64,000 bases of DNA from Diphasiastrum complanatum (GCA_029204225.1 CM055110.1:21124988-21188987); one strand, 5' to 3'; counted from the stretch's first letter, positions 18,653 to 30,481 are shown. Made by a program: numbers and translations. Notes: generated by a model not told the origin, from the sequence alone.

Positions 18653-20700
18653 ATGGTGCATTCCAACCTTGCCGATCTGTGGGGCGAGGTGGACATTGTC
18701 AGGCGGGTTCCCGACAAGTCCAACAAGTCCGGTCCAAAGATCGTGCGCTGTCGATATTGCCTGGTTGAGTTCAGTGCCACCTCACTCGCCTTAAAGGCCA
18801 CCTACTCGGCGCACGCGCCAAAAATGGTGGCACACTGAATGCTGCCCCCTGTGCCAGCATGTCCGTTCCTGTTAGCCAGCGACTTCTGGAAACCTACGGG
18901 CCACGTCTTGTGGCGGGGGAGAACACCATTTTGGAGGGTGTTCTCCGGTTTTGCACCGCGCCTTACGTGGTTGACCCCGAGTTGCTGCTTGCTTGGCTGG
19001 CACGCACGAGGAGAGGGAGTGCATCCTCGTCCAGTCCCTTTGTCTCTCACCCCCCTCAGACAGTTTCGCTAGACACATCTCCATCTGCACCCATTCCGGT
19101 GGATCCCGTCCCATCTCGTCTGCCAGTTGCCACTGCGGTTCCACCACCACCCACTGTTGCTCGCACTCCCCCAGTTTACGACTTTCTCATGGACTCTCCA
19201 CAGCCCAAGCAGGAGCAGGCCCAGGATGCTCGTGACGAGGCCTTCCAGGATGTTGAGGAGATCCCTTCCTCCCTCCCTTCCCATCCGGATGACCTCCCTA
19301 GCCAGCAGTTTTCGTATCCCATGCCAGATGTTCCTCCTCCACCAGTGCACCCCACTTATGCTGCTGCACCCATCCCTGCCAGTGCATCCCACTCTCCCCA
19401 TTCCACGTCTACAGCCGATGCATCTACCAGTGCCCAGCCTGTCGCGTCATCATCCATTCCCGTCACGTTTGGTGCACCATGCTGGAGGTCCGCTACCCGT
19501 CGCCCAGCTGGGAGAGTTCTTAGGCAGCAGAGCATTCGCGGCGCGCATCAGCCGCACATGGACAGAGAGGCTACACAGGCCGTGGCCAGTCTGATTTATG
19601 AGTTGAACCTTCCATTTGCCATCACCGACTCTGAGCCCTTCAGAAGGGCCTTCCGCCTTGCACAGTCTGTCAGCCCTAGCTGGAGAGTCCCTAGTTCAAA
19701 GGTTGTCCGCACACACATGCTGAGGGATAGGGTCGAGTCCTTGTCTAGAGAGATGGAGCCTCTGCGTCGCCACTGGGCCACTTACGGTTGCAGCATCATG
19801 TCCGATGGATGGACTGATGTCAGGCCGATCCTCAACCTCCGCATGGTTGATAGCGAGGGGTTGACACTTGGACTGGTATATGAGCTCATGGACCGGATTG
19901 GACAGTTCCTGCAGCTGCCCATCTTGCAGCCAGAGAGGTAAGTAGTATAGTAATGTAATTAGCCTTTATCTTTTCAGTAATTGTTTTTCTGAAGCATTTC
20001 ATTGCACGTACCACAAGACTGCGCTGCCTCCGTGTGTGAGCGTAATTGGAGCACATGGGCACTCATTCACACGAGGAGAAGAAACCGGTTGTCAATGAGT
20101 CAGTTGGAGCGGTTGGTGTTCTGTAGCACCAACGCACATCTCGGCAAGAGACTTCCGACCATTACGAGTGCATTGCAGGTGATAAGCTATTCTCCCATAG
20201 CATGTTGGTTGACTCCTGGTATGTTGGTTTCATTTCTTGATAAAGTTGTCTCTGTGACATGCAAATTTTAAACCTTGCAGACGAAGATATCTGATTTGGA
20301 GCGCCAGGTTGACTTGCCTACGGATAGCACCCATCCCATGCCTGCAGATGACCTGGGCACACAGTTGATGGCAGAGAGAGAGAGGGAGCTTGCTGAGATG
20401 AGAGAAGAGAGCTTGGGCTTGAGCACAGAGAGCCTCCATTGTACGAGGCAGATGAGCCAGTGTCAGAGGATGATCAGGATGAGGATGAGCCCATTCGGGT
20501 TGTGTTCGCTAGATCAGAGCGGGATGAGGCATATGATACAGGTGTTGGGCACACGCCTAGAGCAGGGGTCACAGGTGCATGACGTGGTAGAGGTGGGACA
20601 CATGCCACAGATTATACCGGGAGACGGGCAAGGCACACAGGGGGGGGCAGTGGCATACCTTCTTATGTTGATATGATGGAGGAGGCTCTTGATAGGGGGC
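18653..20700 (+). pseudogene. hAT transposase, copy 3, internally deleted
   Basis: Start ATG at 18653 (MVHSNLADLWGEVDIVRRVP). The BED finger is broken by a frameshift near 18777. From 18859 the linker is open in one frame, which shows the ancestral frame lost in copies 1 and 2. Within the catalytic part a deletion fuses DGWTDVRPILN to LRMVDSEG, removing about 200 residues including the second catalytic Asp region. Dimerisation exon at about 20019-20178 (SVCERNWSTWALIHTRRRN) and coiled exon from 20281, with a frameshift near 20405. The AT-hook tail is deleted; 20708 joins directly to 3' spacer. Confidence 0.85.
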
Positions 20701-20911
20701 AGAGTGATTTTTACACCAGGCATGCGTTGCACAAAAAACACATTGAACATTAATTCAACAGTGGTATCAAAATAACAATACGTATCCCGCTACATACGGC
20801 TGGGGCTGTTCTTTACACTTTGTTAAACACTAAAGGTTGCCTCATCTAAGCCGAAAACTACATAACAACAGCCAGCCACATACGGCTGGATCCTATCCAT
20901 TCTAAGCATTT

Positions 20912-21020
20912 CTACGGATCCTCCACAAACTCCTCGCCCTCGTCAGGTGCATTGTTCCGTCGCTCTCGCTCTGCCTCCTGGTTAGCCCGACGACGGGCAG
21001 GTCTTTCCCTTACCATGATC
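20912..21020 (-). pseudogene. hAT accessory gene, C-terminal piece, copy 3
   Basis: The minus strand encodes ARRRANQEAERERRNNAPDE followed by GEEFVEDP and a stop at 20912. The N-terminal two thirds are deleted, and the joined sequence resumes in the 5' leader (SCTLTG-repeat region). Confidence 0.75.
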
Positions 21021-21098
21021 TCACTGGCTCTCACAGCCTCATGAGTGCCTATTTAACCCCACAGCCTGTTCCCCCATTTGCAGTTGTTGATGATCCCT

Positions 21099-21350
21099 CC
21101 ATGTGCCCTTGTACCTGTCCCTATTTGTTGCTCCCCCACGTGCTGCACTCCCATTGGTCCCATGGCCTGCTCCCCCACGTGCTACTGTACCTGCCCCATG
21201 TATTGCTCCCCCACATGCTGCACTCCGATTGGGTCCGTGGTCTGCTCCCCCACAGTGCCCATGTGACGGTGTACCTGTCCGGATTTGCTGCTCCCCCACA
21301 TGCTGCACTCCCATTGACCCCAAGGTCTGCTCCCCCACAGTGCCCCCTGT
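21099..21350. repeat. ~80-bp tandem repeats in copy 3 right subterminal region
   Basis: Three units with GCTCCCCCACATGCTGCACT and CATGTGC/CACGTGC boundaries, starting near 21099, 21177 and 21259. They are homologous to the 85-bp units of copy 1. Confidence 0.8.
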
Positions 21351-21503
21351 ACAGTCCCTCTGTACAATCCCCCCTTTTTTCTAAACCCTGACACTTTTTT
21401 TTTCAAAATTTTTTACCCTAAATTACTCTAGTAAAAGGGGTTTTTAATAAAAATAAATAAAAGAAAAAATATTATTATTATGGTGCCGCCCTGGTACCGC
21501 GGG

Positions 21504-22582
21504 TTTGAGGTTCGAAAACCATGAAACATTACATACATGCCTGGACAAAAATGGCATGCAACAAAAAAGAAATACCTTGCAAAGGTGTTTATAGATGTAA
21601 ATGATATGCAACAGAAGACCCAGTTAAACAATAAAAGAAAAAATGGGAGTTTACCTTCGAGCATCAGAATTCGGACAACCTAGCATGAAACCACATTGTT
21701 TTGTTAAAGAAAGTTTATAATGAGATCAAATGAAACTTACTCTGATATGCTCTTATGCAAGAGGCCACTTGCTTTTCTCCCAAACATCTACATAAGCTGT
21801 TCATGGGCACATCATACCAGCAACTTAATGATAACCTCAAAATTGATAGCGATATAACCAGGTATTCTAACTTGCAATAGGACCTTTTCATCCTTGTAGA
21901 TTCCATGAACAAAATCTACAATAATTTGTACTGGTGACATACTCGACTTGTAGTTGACCATCAAATTTTTTTTGTTTGCATTTAGATCTACGTTCAGACC
22001 CAATACGTTCTGGAATGTATTTTACATTCTATACAGTACATTCCGACTATTTTTTGGTCGGAATGGGCTTCTAAGATCTATACATAATACATACATGCAT
22101 ATCAGAGACGCTTGCCACGTTCCCGGAGACGAGCCTAAAAATTTTACACCCCAAAAAATAAGAAAACACCATAAATCAAAAAGAAAAAAATTTGATGCAC
22201 ATTCCAAGAAACCCTATGGGTTTCCCACATTGCATTCCGAAATGGAACATGCAATCATGATACATATACACATGTACATATGCATGTATGACATGCACAG
22301 TACATTTGCATGTCACTACATATTTAACTTCGTATATACGTAGTTATGTGCATACATACATACATAGATTGTAGATATATACTTATGTTTATTTGTATAT
22401 ATATGTCCAATTTTTAAGTTGTTTTCCTTATCTTTGCACATTCAAGCTCTCTTTTCTTAATCTAGATTATGTCAGCTGAGTTTATGATGCGTCTTGCACG
22501 GGTGGAGGCAATTTCTGGTTGGTCTTTTTGTACTGCAATGCCATAAATTTATTGAAATCTTCTTTCTTGTCCTTTGTCACAG
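21504..22582 (+). other. remaining ABC1K intron sequence
   Basis: AT-rich, with no coding domain. Contains a small hairpin CATTCCGAC/GTCGGAATG near 22040-22066. Near the end, 22466-22501 could be a 12-codon phase-0 mini-exon (IMSAEFMMRLAR) but its donor is weak. The stretch ends in an acceptor (TTTGTCACAG) before 22583. Confidence 0.5.
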
Positions 22583-23239
22583 GTTATAGCCATTGCAGAG
22601 CAATCAGGCCCTTCTGAGAATAGTAATCAACATGGTGGGGATCAGCAGACATCTAAAAGGAAGGGTTTATCGGGTATGCGGAGTACGTCTTTTGATACAC
22701 GTGCAGTTGCAGCTGCTACAGCAGACCTCCTTAGCTTCATTCTCTCTGATAAAGGTCTAAAAGTGAGATCAATTATAACAAAAGATATTAACAGTGCATG
22801 TGATCTACTCATCTATAGTTTCATATATACATTTCTTGATGTTGAGCTTCAGACAAGGACCGATATTGGAAATATGTCCGAAACTCCAAAGGATAATACA
22901 AGCCATGAAGTTCATTCTTCCGGTGATAGATCGACAGTTAAGCCTTATGATGATCACAAGTTTGACAATCACAGCGGGAATGCCCAATCCTCTATAAGAA
23001 CTCAGAAAGAGTTGCGCTTATCTATGCTGTCGGATAATTATCGCATATCCAATGTGTTTGGCTGGACGTTTAACAGACTACTAGGTGAGACAGGGAACAA
23101 GGATGGCAGTATGAAAGACCGCATGGACATGCATGACTTCAAAGACAGAACAGAAACTGATACAGATGTTAATGTGAATTTGACAAGGAAGATGAATGAT
23201 CAGGACAGTCAGAAGGAGGGTAACACAGATGAATCGCAT
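22583..23239 (+). CDS. ABC1K (UbiB-type kinase), penultimate exon
   Basis: Encodes 219 residues beginning VIAIAEQSG and containing TSFDTRAVAAATADLLSFIL and SDKGLKVRSIITKDI, matching the C-terminal helical region of plant ABC1K proteins. The second half (DIGNMSETPKDN ... DGSMKDRMDMHDF) is hydrophilic and probably lineage-specific. Acceptor CACAG precedes 22583; the donor GTATGT after 23239 is a perfect plant consensus, phase 0. The frame is open throughout, unlike the neighbouring transposons, which supports selection. Confidence 0.83.
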
Positions 23240-23337
23240 GTATGTTCTAATGTCTTTAAGCTCTTTATCAATTCAAATCCTTGCCGAAAATATGTGTTGT
23301 TATATATAATTCTGAGCCTTGATTTGCCTGCATGCAG

Positions 23338-23565
23338 AGTGTAGATTTGGGATTGAGGTTACAGACAGCATTGTACGCTTTTGTGAAAGCAATAGAGGCA
23401 GCACCTGAAGTGTGGATTCCTCTGCTAGCAACTTATATGGCTAAACCTGAAGCCAGTCGTCTTTTTGGAAATGTGGCCTGTGCTGGAGGTCATTCTTTCT
23501 GTCAGCATTTATCGGAAGCTACATTTTTGTCAATATCAAAGAATCTGCACGATTCTCGTATCTGA
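23338..23565 (+). CDS. ABC1K (UbiB-type kinase), last exon
   Basis: The final 75 codons start SVDLGLRLQTALYAFVKAIE and include APEVWIPLLATYMAKPEASR, the conserved C-terminal helix pair of the family, ending at TGA 23563-23565. Acceptor CATGCAG ends at 23337; the preceding intron is only 98 bp, in contrast to the 13.7-kb intron before the penultimate exon. Confidence 0.83.
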   Translation, partial: SVDLGLRLQTALYAFVKAIEAAPEVWIPLLATYMAKPEASRLFGNVACAGGHSFCQHLSEATFLSISKNLHDSRI

Positions 23566-24559
23566 AAGGAAGATGAACATTGGTTATTGACGAACAAGCT
23601 GGAGTGGGAAATCACTTTTTGCAGAAAAACTGTCATAGCAGTCAAGAAGGTGATATAGTGACACTTTGTAACTTTGCCCTCCATTGGCACGTGCGTGCAT
23701 TGCTATTTCATTGATTTGCTGGTCTTTTCCATGTTGCTATTAAGTGTTTGATGTTTATGCAAGCGACCAGCTGTCATTACCTGCAGCTTGGAAATTCAAA
23801 TGGTACTTTACAATGCCTTTTGTGATAAGTGATGAGAAAATTAGATTCACACTCCAGTATATCATCAATTTCTTGCTATATGGTGTAATGCATAGTGCAT
23901 GTGGTGTATCCGTAATCTATATATATGTGTGTGTGTGTGTGTGTGTATCAAAGTTGCGTACGGCATTCCGAAACACATTCTGGGATTTTGACCAAGAACA
24001 TGCTCCTGGAATGGGTTTTTTTTTTTTGATATGGGTGTCCAAAAAAAGGATTTTCATGGGTTTTTTGGGTGGTATTTTTTGCAAACATTTTTATACATTG
24101 CCTACTAGGGCCTGTTCCCACCAGCCCATTGGCAGAGTTTCAGTTAATCCATGTCTAATTGAGGCTCTGTTAACATTATTAGCAGGCACTTGTGGCCCCA
24201 CCTGCCTTTTGCAGGTTGCTAATGGTTCACAATCAAGTATGGCTTGGGCCCCACCAGTGTGTCACCATTGTGCCCTCTGCTGCTTCCATGGATGCGTTGC
24301 TGTCCACAGCTCTGACATTCTGCAAAAAGCCTCCGGGAAGATGACAATGGCGCCCTAGACTGTGGATTGACTACAAAGCCAGGTGATTGACAACGGCTCA
24401 ACTCCACATCAATTTCTATTTTAGAGTATGTTTCCAATTGATTCATAATAAGATCATTCAGACAAATTTCCAGCACTGTTGTGGATCAAACCAACTAAAT
24501 AAACACATACTGAAGAATGGTTGGCAGGTGCTGATCCACCATCTTGTTTTATTTCTGAA

Positions 24560-24565
<6 letters not shown>
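23566..24565 (+). other. ABC1K 3' UTR and downstream; possible MITE
   Basis: A short (TG)n tract lies at about 23929-23947. At 24108-24358 a moderately GC-rich block starting GGGCCTGTTCCCACC resembles the start of the MITE at 58115, and ends near GGCGCCCTAG, but terminal repeats are poor. No gene is visible. Confidence 0.4.
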
Positions 24566-24646
<81 letters not shown>

Positions 24647-24647
24647 C
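24566..24647. repeat. (CT)n(CA)n compound microsatellite
   Basis: About 12 CT units followed by about 27 CA units with one CG interruption. Confidence 0.95.
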
Positions 24648-24902
24648 AGTTCAGTACCTCACGCCTTCTCCTTACAAAATTGAACGCATGTGGAAAGAAG
24701 TGGCTACACTTCTACACCATTTATGTGCTCATTGTTAGTGATATCTGTTGACGACTTCATGGCAGTAGATTAAATAGCAACATACTCATCCGGCTACTGC
24801 AACCTCTACGCATAATGGCTAAGCCCCTCAATAGCTCATTTCGACACTCAAATGACGAAACAACAATCAAGCGCTCTTCTCATGACGTTCTCATTCATGA
24901 TC

Positions 24903-24905
24903 CTC

Positions 24906-24964
<59 letters not shown>

Positions 24965-25027
24965 ATGACAGTTGCACTGTCATTGTGTGTGTGTGTGTGT
25001 GTGTGTCTCTCTCTCTCTCTCTCTCTG
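24903..25027. repeat. (CT)n(CA)n - palindrome - (TG)n(TC)n
   Basis: (CA)12 at 24941-24964, then ATGACAGT-TGC-ACTGTCAT, then (TG)n to 25006 form a stem of about 31 bp around a 3-nt loop, flanked by CT tracts. It is followed by three TGGCCA-containing short repeats up to about 25088. Confidence 0.93.
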
Positions 25028-26099
25028 GCTGGCCAGTCCGTGTGCTGGCCAAACCTTCTCATGTTGGCCAGCTCGCGTGCTGGCCAGAATTCATGTAAAG
25101 AAGATGTTATTGAAGTCGGAAGAACAATGAAAATAGTGATCTCACACACATTAGTAGACTCTATTCAATTATTTGTTTGGATTTAAATTTTTTGTAAGTG
25201 TTAGAAATGCTTTTTATCAATAAAAGTATTAAAATAATGACCTCAATTCAAAAAGTCATAACTGCAATATTTTGTTACTCTTAAAGATCCTATTTAGTTA
25301 GATGAAGTTTTACGACTTTTACGGTATTTCTTAACTTTCTTTCAAGTTTATTTATCCTAATGATTACCAACATATCCATAAAAACTTTCACAAAAAAAAA
25401 CGAAAAAACAAAAGTTTGATTCGGTTTTCACAACGTTGTTTCATAATTGGTTTCATTTAAGACTGAACCTGGCTGGAAAATGGTAGTTGGAATGTCATTT
25501 TGCTGATAACTTTCAACAAGGGCCTCGACCCTGACGTATCAGGATTTCATGACAAATTGTTATCATGCAACGTTGCAAGTAAAGTGAAAAGTTACGATAT
25601 TTCACTTTTCAAAGTGAAAACGATTTTTATAGAAAGGAACCGAGATGCGATGGGCCCCATTTATATACTTATGCACTCACTTGGATCCTTCTCCCATCGC
25701 ATACTTGCCACTTGGACTATTTTAAATGGTCAATCGTAAGCATCGTGAAGAAATGTGAACGCTTATCATTAAAACCAACGGTCAGGAGTTCAAATTGCGC
25801 GGTTTCTTTAAACTACGCAAGGTAGAAATTGTCGTCGGTGGCGTGAAGGTAAGGCTCCAGAGGCCAATAGAAGGGGCTATGGTCATGTGGTCCTAGGCCT
25901 ACGACGTGGCCACCAGCCAATGGGGGTAGCGGTGACCCGTAGTCCTTGGGCCTTGCATGGCCCATGCCAATGGTTACAAAAAGCGTTACAATGGCAACAT
26001 GCGAGTAAAGTCGTTAGAGTTGATGGTCTAACCACCCAACGCAATCCAACAACAACAAAGAATCTCATACATGTGACCCACCCATGTGACACATGCCTG

Positions 26100-26135
<36 letters not shown>

Positions 26136-27395
26136 CCTGCCCTTCGTTCATATCAATTTTTATAATTATAGAAAGTTCTTGAAGCATATATTGTACAACA
26201 ATTAGATTGCTTATAATAGTCTACTACAATGTTATATATGGACGCAATATAGTTTATGTTTTATGGATTTTAGATTTGCAGACTAAGGTTAAAAGTTAAT
26301 TGTTCTGCTAGATTACTTTATAGTGAGATTGATTAATGATCTTTTGATTGATCTTGAATGTAATTGAAAAATGAAATACTTTGTCATTTTGTTTCTAAGT
26401 GTTAATGCAATATATAATAAGGGTTTAGGGTAAAAGTCAAAGGGTCATTTCATGCATGTTAAAAAATGAAAAAAAAAAACAAATATTTGCAGTTTAAATA
26501 GCAAATAAGAAACATTTTCAATTAATTTCTATCTTGAACATGTCATCTTCATGATAGTTTACATCTATCATGGAAAAGCTAAAATGATCTTTAAGTCATG
26601 GCTATGATGTTACACAGCTAGTGAATCTTAATAGCAATTAAAAAGTAACAAAGCACATATGTTAAAGTATGTCTTATACACTCTAGAGCCTATGCCGGAT
26701 TCTTACATTGTTATTCCTTAAATGTCATCAACATGATGATCGATATTAATCATGTGTCAATAATCACGTGTCGATAATCATGTGATGCTCTACAATTCAC
26801 ATGATTATCCGACACATATTGTAGAGCGTTGAATTCTACGCATTGTTTACAACAACAATATTGTTGCAAATTTTCTGCCTGTGATTATCAACACACTGAA
26901 AACTGCAAGATTATCTAGGATTTTGTATGAGATTTTTGTTGAACCAATGTTTTATAAAACTCAACCTAAGTTGTTGGCAGATTCAAATGTCCCTAAGCTG
27001 ACGCCACTATGTTAATTCTCATGTGAAAAAGATAGTAGTAGCGATCTCAAAAATACTACATGAACTATGCATGGAGAAATGGGACACTCAATTTAATTGG
27101 TCCTTCCAAAGCCAAAATCAATCTTAAGAAAAAATTTCATGGCTAAGTAATGGATAGAGCAACACTTATAAATATAACTGGGGACATAGACATTAATTTT
27201 ACTATGGCATTCATGTATTGCAAGTCAACAATTTGTTATTGTTATAATTGAATGACTATTGAATGATAATTTATTATTGAATGACTTAGTACATAGGTTT
27301 TTCAATCTCTCACTAGCTTCTAGAAGGTATGCTCCAGCAGATCCCATCTTACTAGTGACTTCTACAAACAAGAAATAGATTTGATTGATTTGAAA
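25028..27395. other. gene-poor AT-rich sequence
   Basis: No supportable gene. It holds a C10-(CT)n tract (26100-26136) and a short GC-rich block 25850-26000 with repeated GGCC words. Near 26740-26830 an imperfect inverted repeat is built on TCATGTGA/TCACATGA with TCTACAATT/ATTGTAGAG arms. Confidence 0.5.
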
Positions 27396-27743
27396 CTCAC
27401 AAAGGTCTCACACTTGTAGTGTTTCACTCAAATTTGATTTCTAATCCAACAAATGGACTTATAATCACAGTTCTATCACTCCCTCACAAAGCTGAAATGA
27501 AGATAAGATGAAGTGAAAACTACTTTCAAACAAATCTTGCCAAGAAATGAATTTGATTGTCTCTAGAAACTCACTAAGGTCTCTCTCTTGTAGTTTTTCA
27601 CTCAAATTAGATTTCTAATCCAACAAATGGAATTATACTCAGTTCTAGCACTCCCTCACAAAGTTGGAATGAAGATAAGATGATGTGAAATCTACTTACA
27701 ATCAAATCTTGCCAATTTTGGCTACTTTTGGACAAAAAAATGA
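27396..27743. repeat. imperfect tandem duplication, 174-bp period
   Basis: The block from 27396 (CTCACAAAGGTCTCACAC) recurs from 27570 with about 85-90 percent identity through AAATCTTGCCAA. It lies just downstream, in element direction, of a minus-strand copia primer site and may be a leader repeat. Confidence 0.8.
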
Positions 27744-28134
27744 CTTAATCTCTTTCTTCCTTCTTGGTGTACTTTCAAGACCCGTTTTTAACCTTAATAG
27801 GACTTGAACTCAGCCTAGATTAATTAGATTCCATGAAACAAATTCAAATCTAATCAATGGCAAATGATCTTGGTAGATTATCCTAGGATCTCCACCAAAA
27901 ATTACACCAACAGCTCACAAATTGAATTTTTTTGGATCAAATGAATACCATGCATTAAATGTAGGTTTAGAGGTGCCCACACATGTGGATAGTACAGATT
28001 TGGACCCCTACCAAGTTTGGGATCAAATCTCCTCACCAAAATCAAGATTCTAGCTTGCCCTCTCAATACTAGTTTTTAGCACCAAAACTTGCTAAAAATG
28101 GATTTGCATTAGATCAATGGCTTATGATCTTGTA

Positions 28135-28835
28135 CTTGGCTCTGATACCATGTGAAAGTACTGTACTTTAGGACCATAAATGGATCTACAAAAGATCCAC
28201 AAGAGTGATTGGATGCTTGCTTAACAATCTATCAAAAAACTAGACACAAGAAAGTTGATCTAGATTGGCAATTTGACAAAGAACAAGCATTAACAATCAA
28301 AAGCATTGATAAACATTGAAATCTGAGTCCACACGTGTGTACTACAGGCTGTAGTACAGCCTTCAACCTAAGAAACAAGTAGAATTTGATTTGGCTTCAT
28401 TTGGATCACAAAAACTCAATGTACATAGTGAACTAGCTTGAAATTGCCAATGAGCTCCAAAAATTTTCTAGCTGCTTATACATAGCAAATTCGACTTCCT
28501 TCTTGAAGTTAGGTGGATTTCCAGCATGTAATAAGGAAGTTAACTCACCCTTCTTGCCCTAAAATGAAACCCTAGCCTAGATCCTAGAGTTATGCTTGGT
28601 AGGTAGCTAGTTGGTCAAATTTTCACCTTAAACTTAGGTGTAGGTCCTATAAAGTAGGGATGACCACCAAATAGACATGACCAACTCTCTTGACTTGACC
28701 TAACCTACACTAGGATGGGTTTCCCATGTGGCATCATGGCCTCACATGTGCGGGACCCACTTGTGTACACAATTTACACTATTCTACATGGTTTTTTATC
28801 AAGCTAGATTTGCCAATTTTTGGCAATTCTTCACA
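28135..28835 (-). mobile_element. Ty1/copia-type 5' LTR and primer site
   Basis: On the minus strand the LTR runs from 28835 (TGTGAA) to 28151 (TTCACA), a 685-bp repeat with a 6-bp terminal inversion, followed at once by TGGTATCAGAGCCAAG (28150-28135). The internal region extends leftward but no gag or pol was recognised there. The LTR interrupts the integrase of another copia element (28836 on), so it inserted later. Confidence 0.75.
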
Positions 28836-28915
28836 GCACTAACTCTAGAATCTTGGTCGTTCTGTAGGAGTCTTTGACGAATGGAGTGCGCGACATCTTA
28901 CCCTTCAAACATGCA

Positions 28916-29344
28916 TCACAGGTGGTCAAACTGGTTGCATTCGAGATGCTGACCCCTGTTATCGCTCCATGATGACTTGCTTGGTAAAGTGCCATTGAGT
29001 TCATGTGGCATAGTCTTCTGTGCCACAGAGTGCTGGTGAGTCATCAGAGTACTGGTACTGGCATCAACCACGTTGCATGCTTCTTTAGAAAATGTTACAC
29101 GCATCCCTGCATCAGCTATTCTTGCCACAGAAAGCAAGTCTTGCTGCAGTGTAGGCACGAACAGAATGTCTTCGAGCCGTCTGTCTCTGCCATTGGTGTT
29201 GAGCCACAATGAACCAATACCGTTCACTTGATGTTTAGATCCATCTCCAAAAACTATGAATCTTGAAGGATCTGCACTTTTAAAATTAGACATGATTCGT
29301 CTTGATGTCACGAAGTGTGAGGTGGCTCCTGAATCTAGAATCAC
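28916..29344 (-). pseudogene. copia protease and GAG-pre-integrase start
   Basis: Starts MILDSGATSHFVTSRR, the copia aspartic protease active site, followed by VFGDGSKHQVNGIGSLWL and ILFVPTLQQDLLSVARIAD, which are diagnostic of Ty1/copia. It ends in frame-disrupted sequence before the integrase zinc motif. Confidence 0.9.
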
Positions 29345-29604
29345 CTCATGTGTGTCAGATGTTGACGCTGCACATACGTCTCACAAATGTAGGTGGTCGA
29401 ACAGTTTCTGTTCGATCTCTCTTCGCCCATTTTCGAGCTCTCAGGCTCCTCGACAAAGGATGAACTATTGTTGTTCTCTTGTCTGCTCTACGCTGATTTG
29501 TTTCTCGGGTTCATGCGACAATCCATGGCTGCATGACCCTTCTTGTGGCAGTGGATGCACTCAATTCTTGGATTGAACCAGTAGGTATCAATTGTGTGTC
29601 CGTC

Positions 29605-30363
29605 TCATCTGCATCTCACACAAGTCTTCTTTTCTCCACTTTGCTGCTTTGACCTCCCTTTGCTCTTCCAGTTGCCTTTGTTGGTCCCCTCTGCTTGCTG
29701 ATCACGATCCTGCCTCTGATTCGACTCCCTCTTAGGCTTGAATTGTTTCTTGGATTTTTCTTTGTTGTCATAGAGGGCCTGGTCAGAACCATCCTTGTGA
29801 TCAAGGTGTTCTCTAGCCTCGACTTCCTCTCGAATCTTGACAATTGCCTTTTCGAGATTCATGGTAGGATCTTTCGCGAGTAGGGTTCTCGTCGTCTGGA
29901 ATGATCTAGGTAAGGCTCTCAACAGGTAAGTGAGCTGCTTCTCAGCTGACACTGCATTCTCTGCTCCAGAGCTATGTAGTGATAGAAATAGATCTTTCAT
30001 CTTCCTTACGAAAGAAGTGAGGTCTTTCTCATCCCACTGTAGATTCGTTAGCTGATCTTCCAGCATTATTGTTTGACTTCTTGATTTCGTCTGAAATCTC
30101 GTGAGCAGTGCATGCCACATCTCCTTAGCTTTGGAGAGTGTAGCCAGGCCAAGCGTGAGACTATCTTCGATGGAAGATGTTAGCAAGGCTACTGTCTTGT
30201 CATTTTTCTCCCTCCACTCGCGTAGCGCCTTACTTGATGTCGTAGGCATCTCCTCTATGCCATCCACCCAGGGGAATAAACCTTCGCCCTTGCGTATCAG
30301 TGATGTCTTAACTTTCCAAGATAGAAAGTTAGATCTTGAAGAATAAAAAATTGTACAGATCAT
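29605..30363 (-). pseudogene. copia Gag (UBN2/retrotran_gag type)
   Basis: 252 residues. NFLSWKVKTSLIRKGEGLFP, WHALLTRFQTKSRSQTIMLE and LLRALPRSFQTTRTLLAKD are typical copia Gag features. A lysine-rich tail leads to CVRCR and a stop. A second knuckle, CIHCHKKGHAAMDC, is encoded just downstream (about 29510-29555), after the stop. Confidence 0.9.
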
Positions 30364-30481
30364 TGCTTCTAAAGTCTGTTCTCTTGTTGATGGTTGTTTG
30401 TCTGATTGCTTGGCCTCTTGGATCTGATAGCTTCTTGGCTACGTCAGATTATGACAAGGTAGGTAGGCTCTGAAACCACTG

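Larger units (their letters stand above)
18376..21503 (+). mobile_element. hAT transposon copy 3, deleted and 3'-truncated
   Basis: Left end CATAGATCCAGCGG with the same palindrome array as copy 1, preceded by (TA)n. It contains a shortened transposase, a piece of the accessory gene (20912-21020) and right-side tandem repeats. It stops abruptly within the right-end array after CTGGTACCGCGG at about 21503, where host intron sequence resumes. Confidence 0.85.
28836..30481 (-). mobile_element. Ty1/copia element, 5' half of internal region
   Basis: Minus-strand element with primer site TGGTTTCAGAGC at 30468-30479, gag 30363-29605, protease 29344-28916 and the integrase zinc region (CDACLKGKMSRTPF) at about 28910-28865, cut off at 28836 by the inserted LTR. 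Its own 5' LTR should lie above 30481. Confidence 0.85.

Noticed and set aside
24454-24642. Frames made of Cys-Val, Arg-Glu, Thr-His or Ser-Leu repeats here and at 8904, 24940, 32602, 35229 and 61508
   Set aside because: Pure translations of dinucleotide microsatellites.
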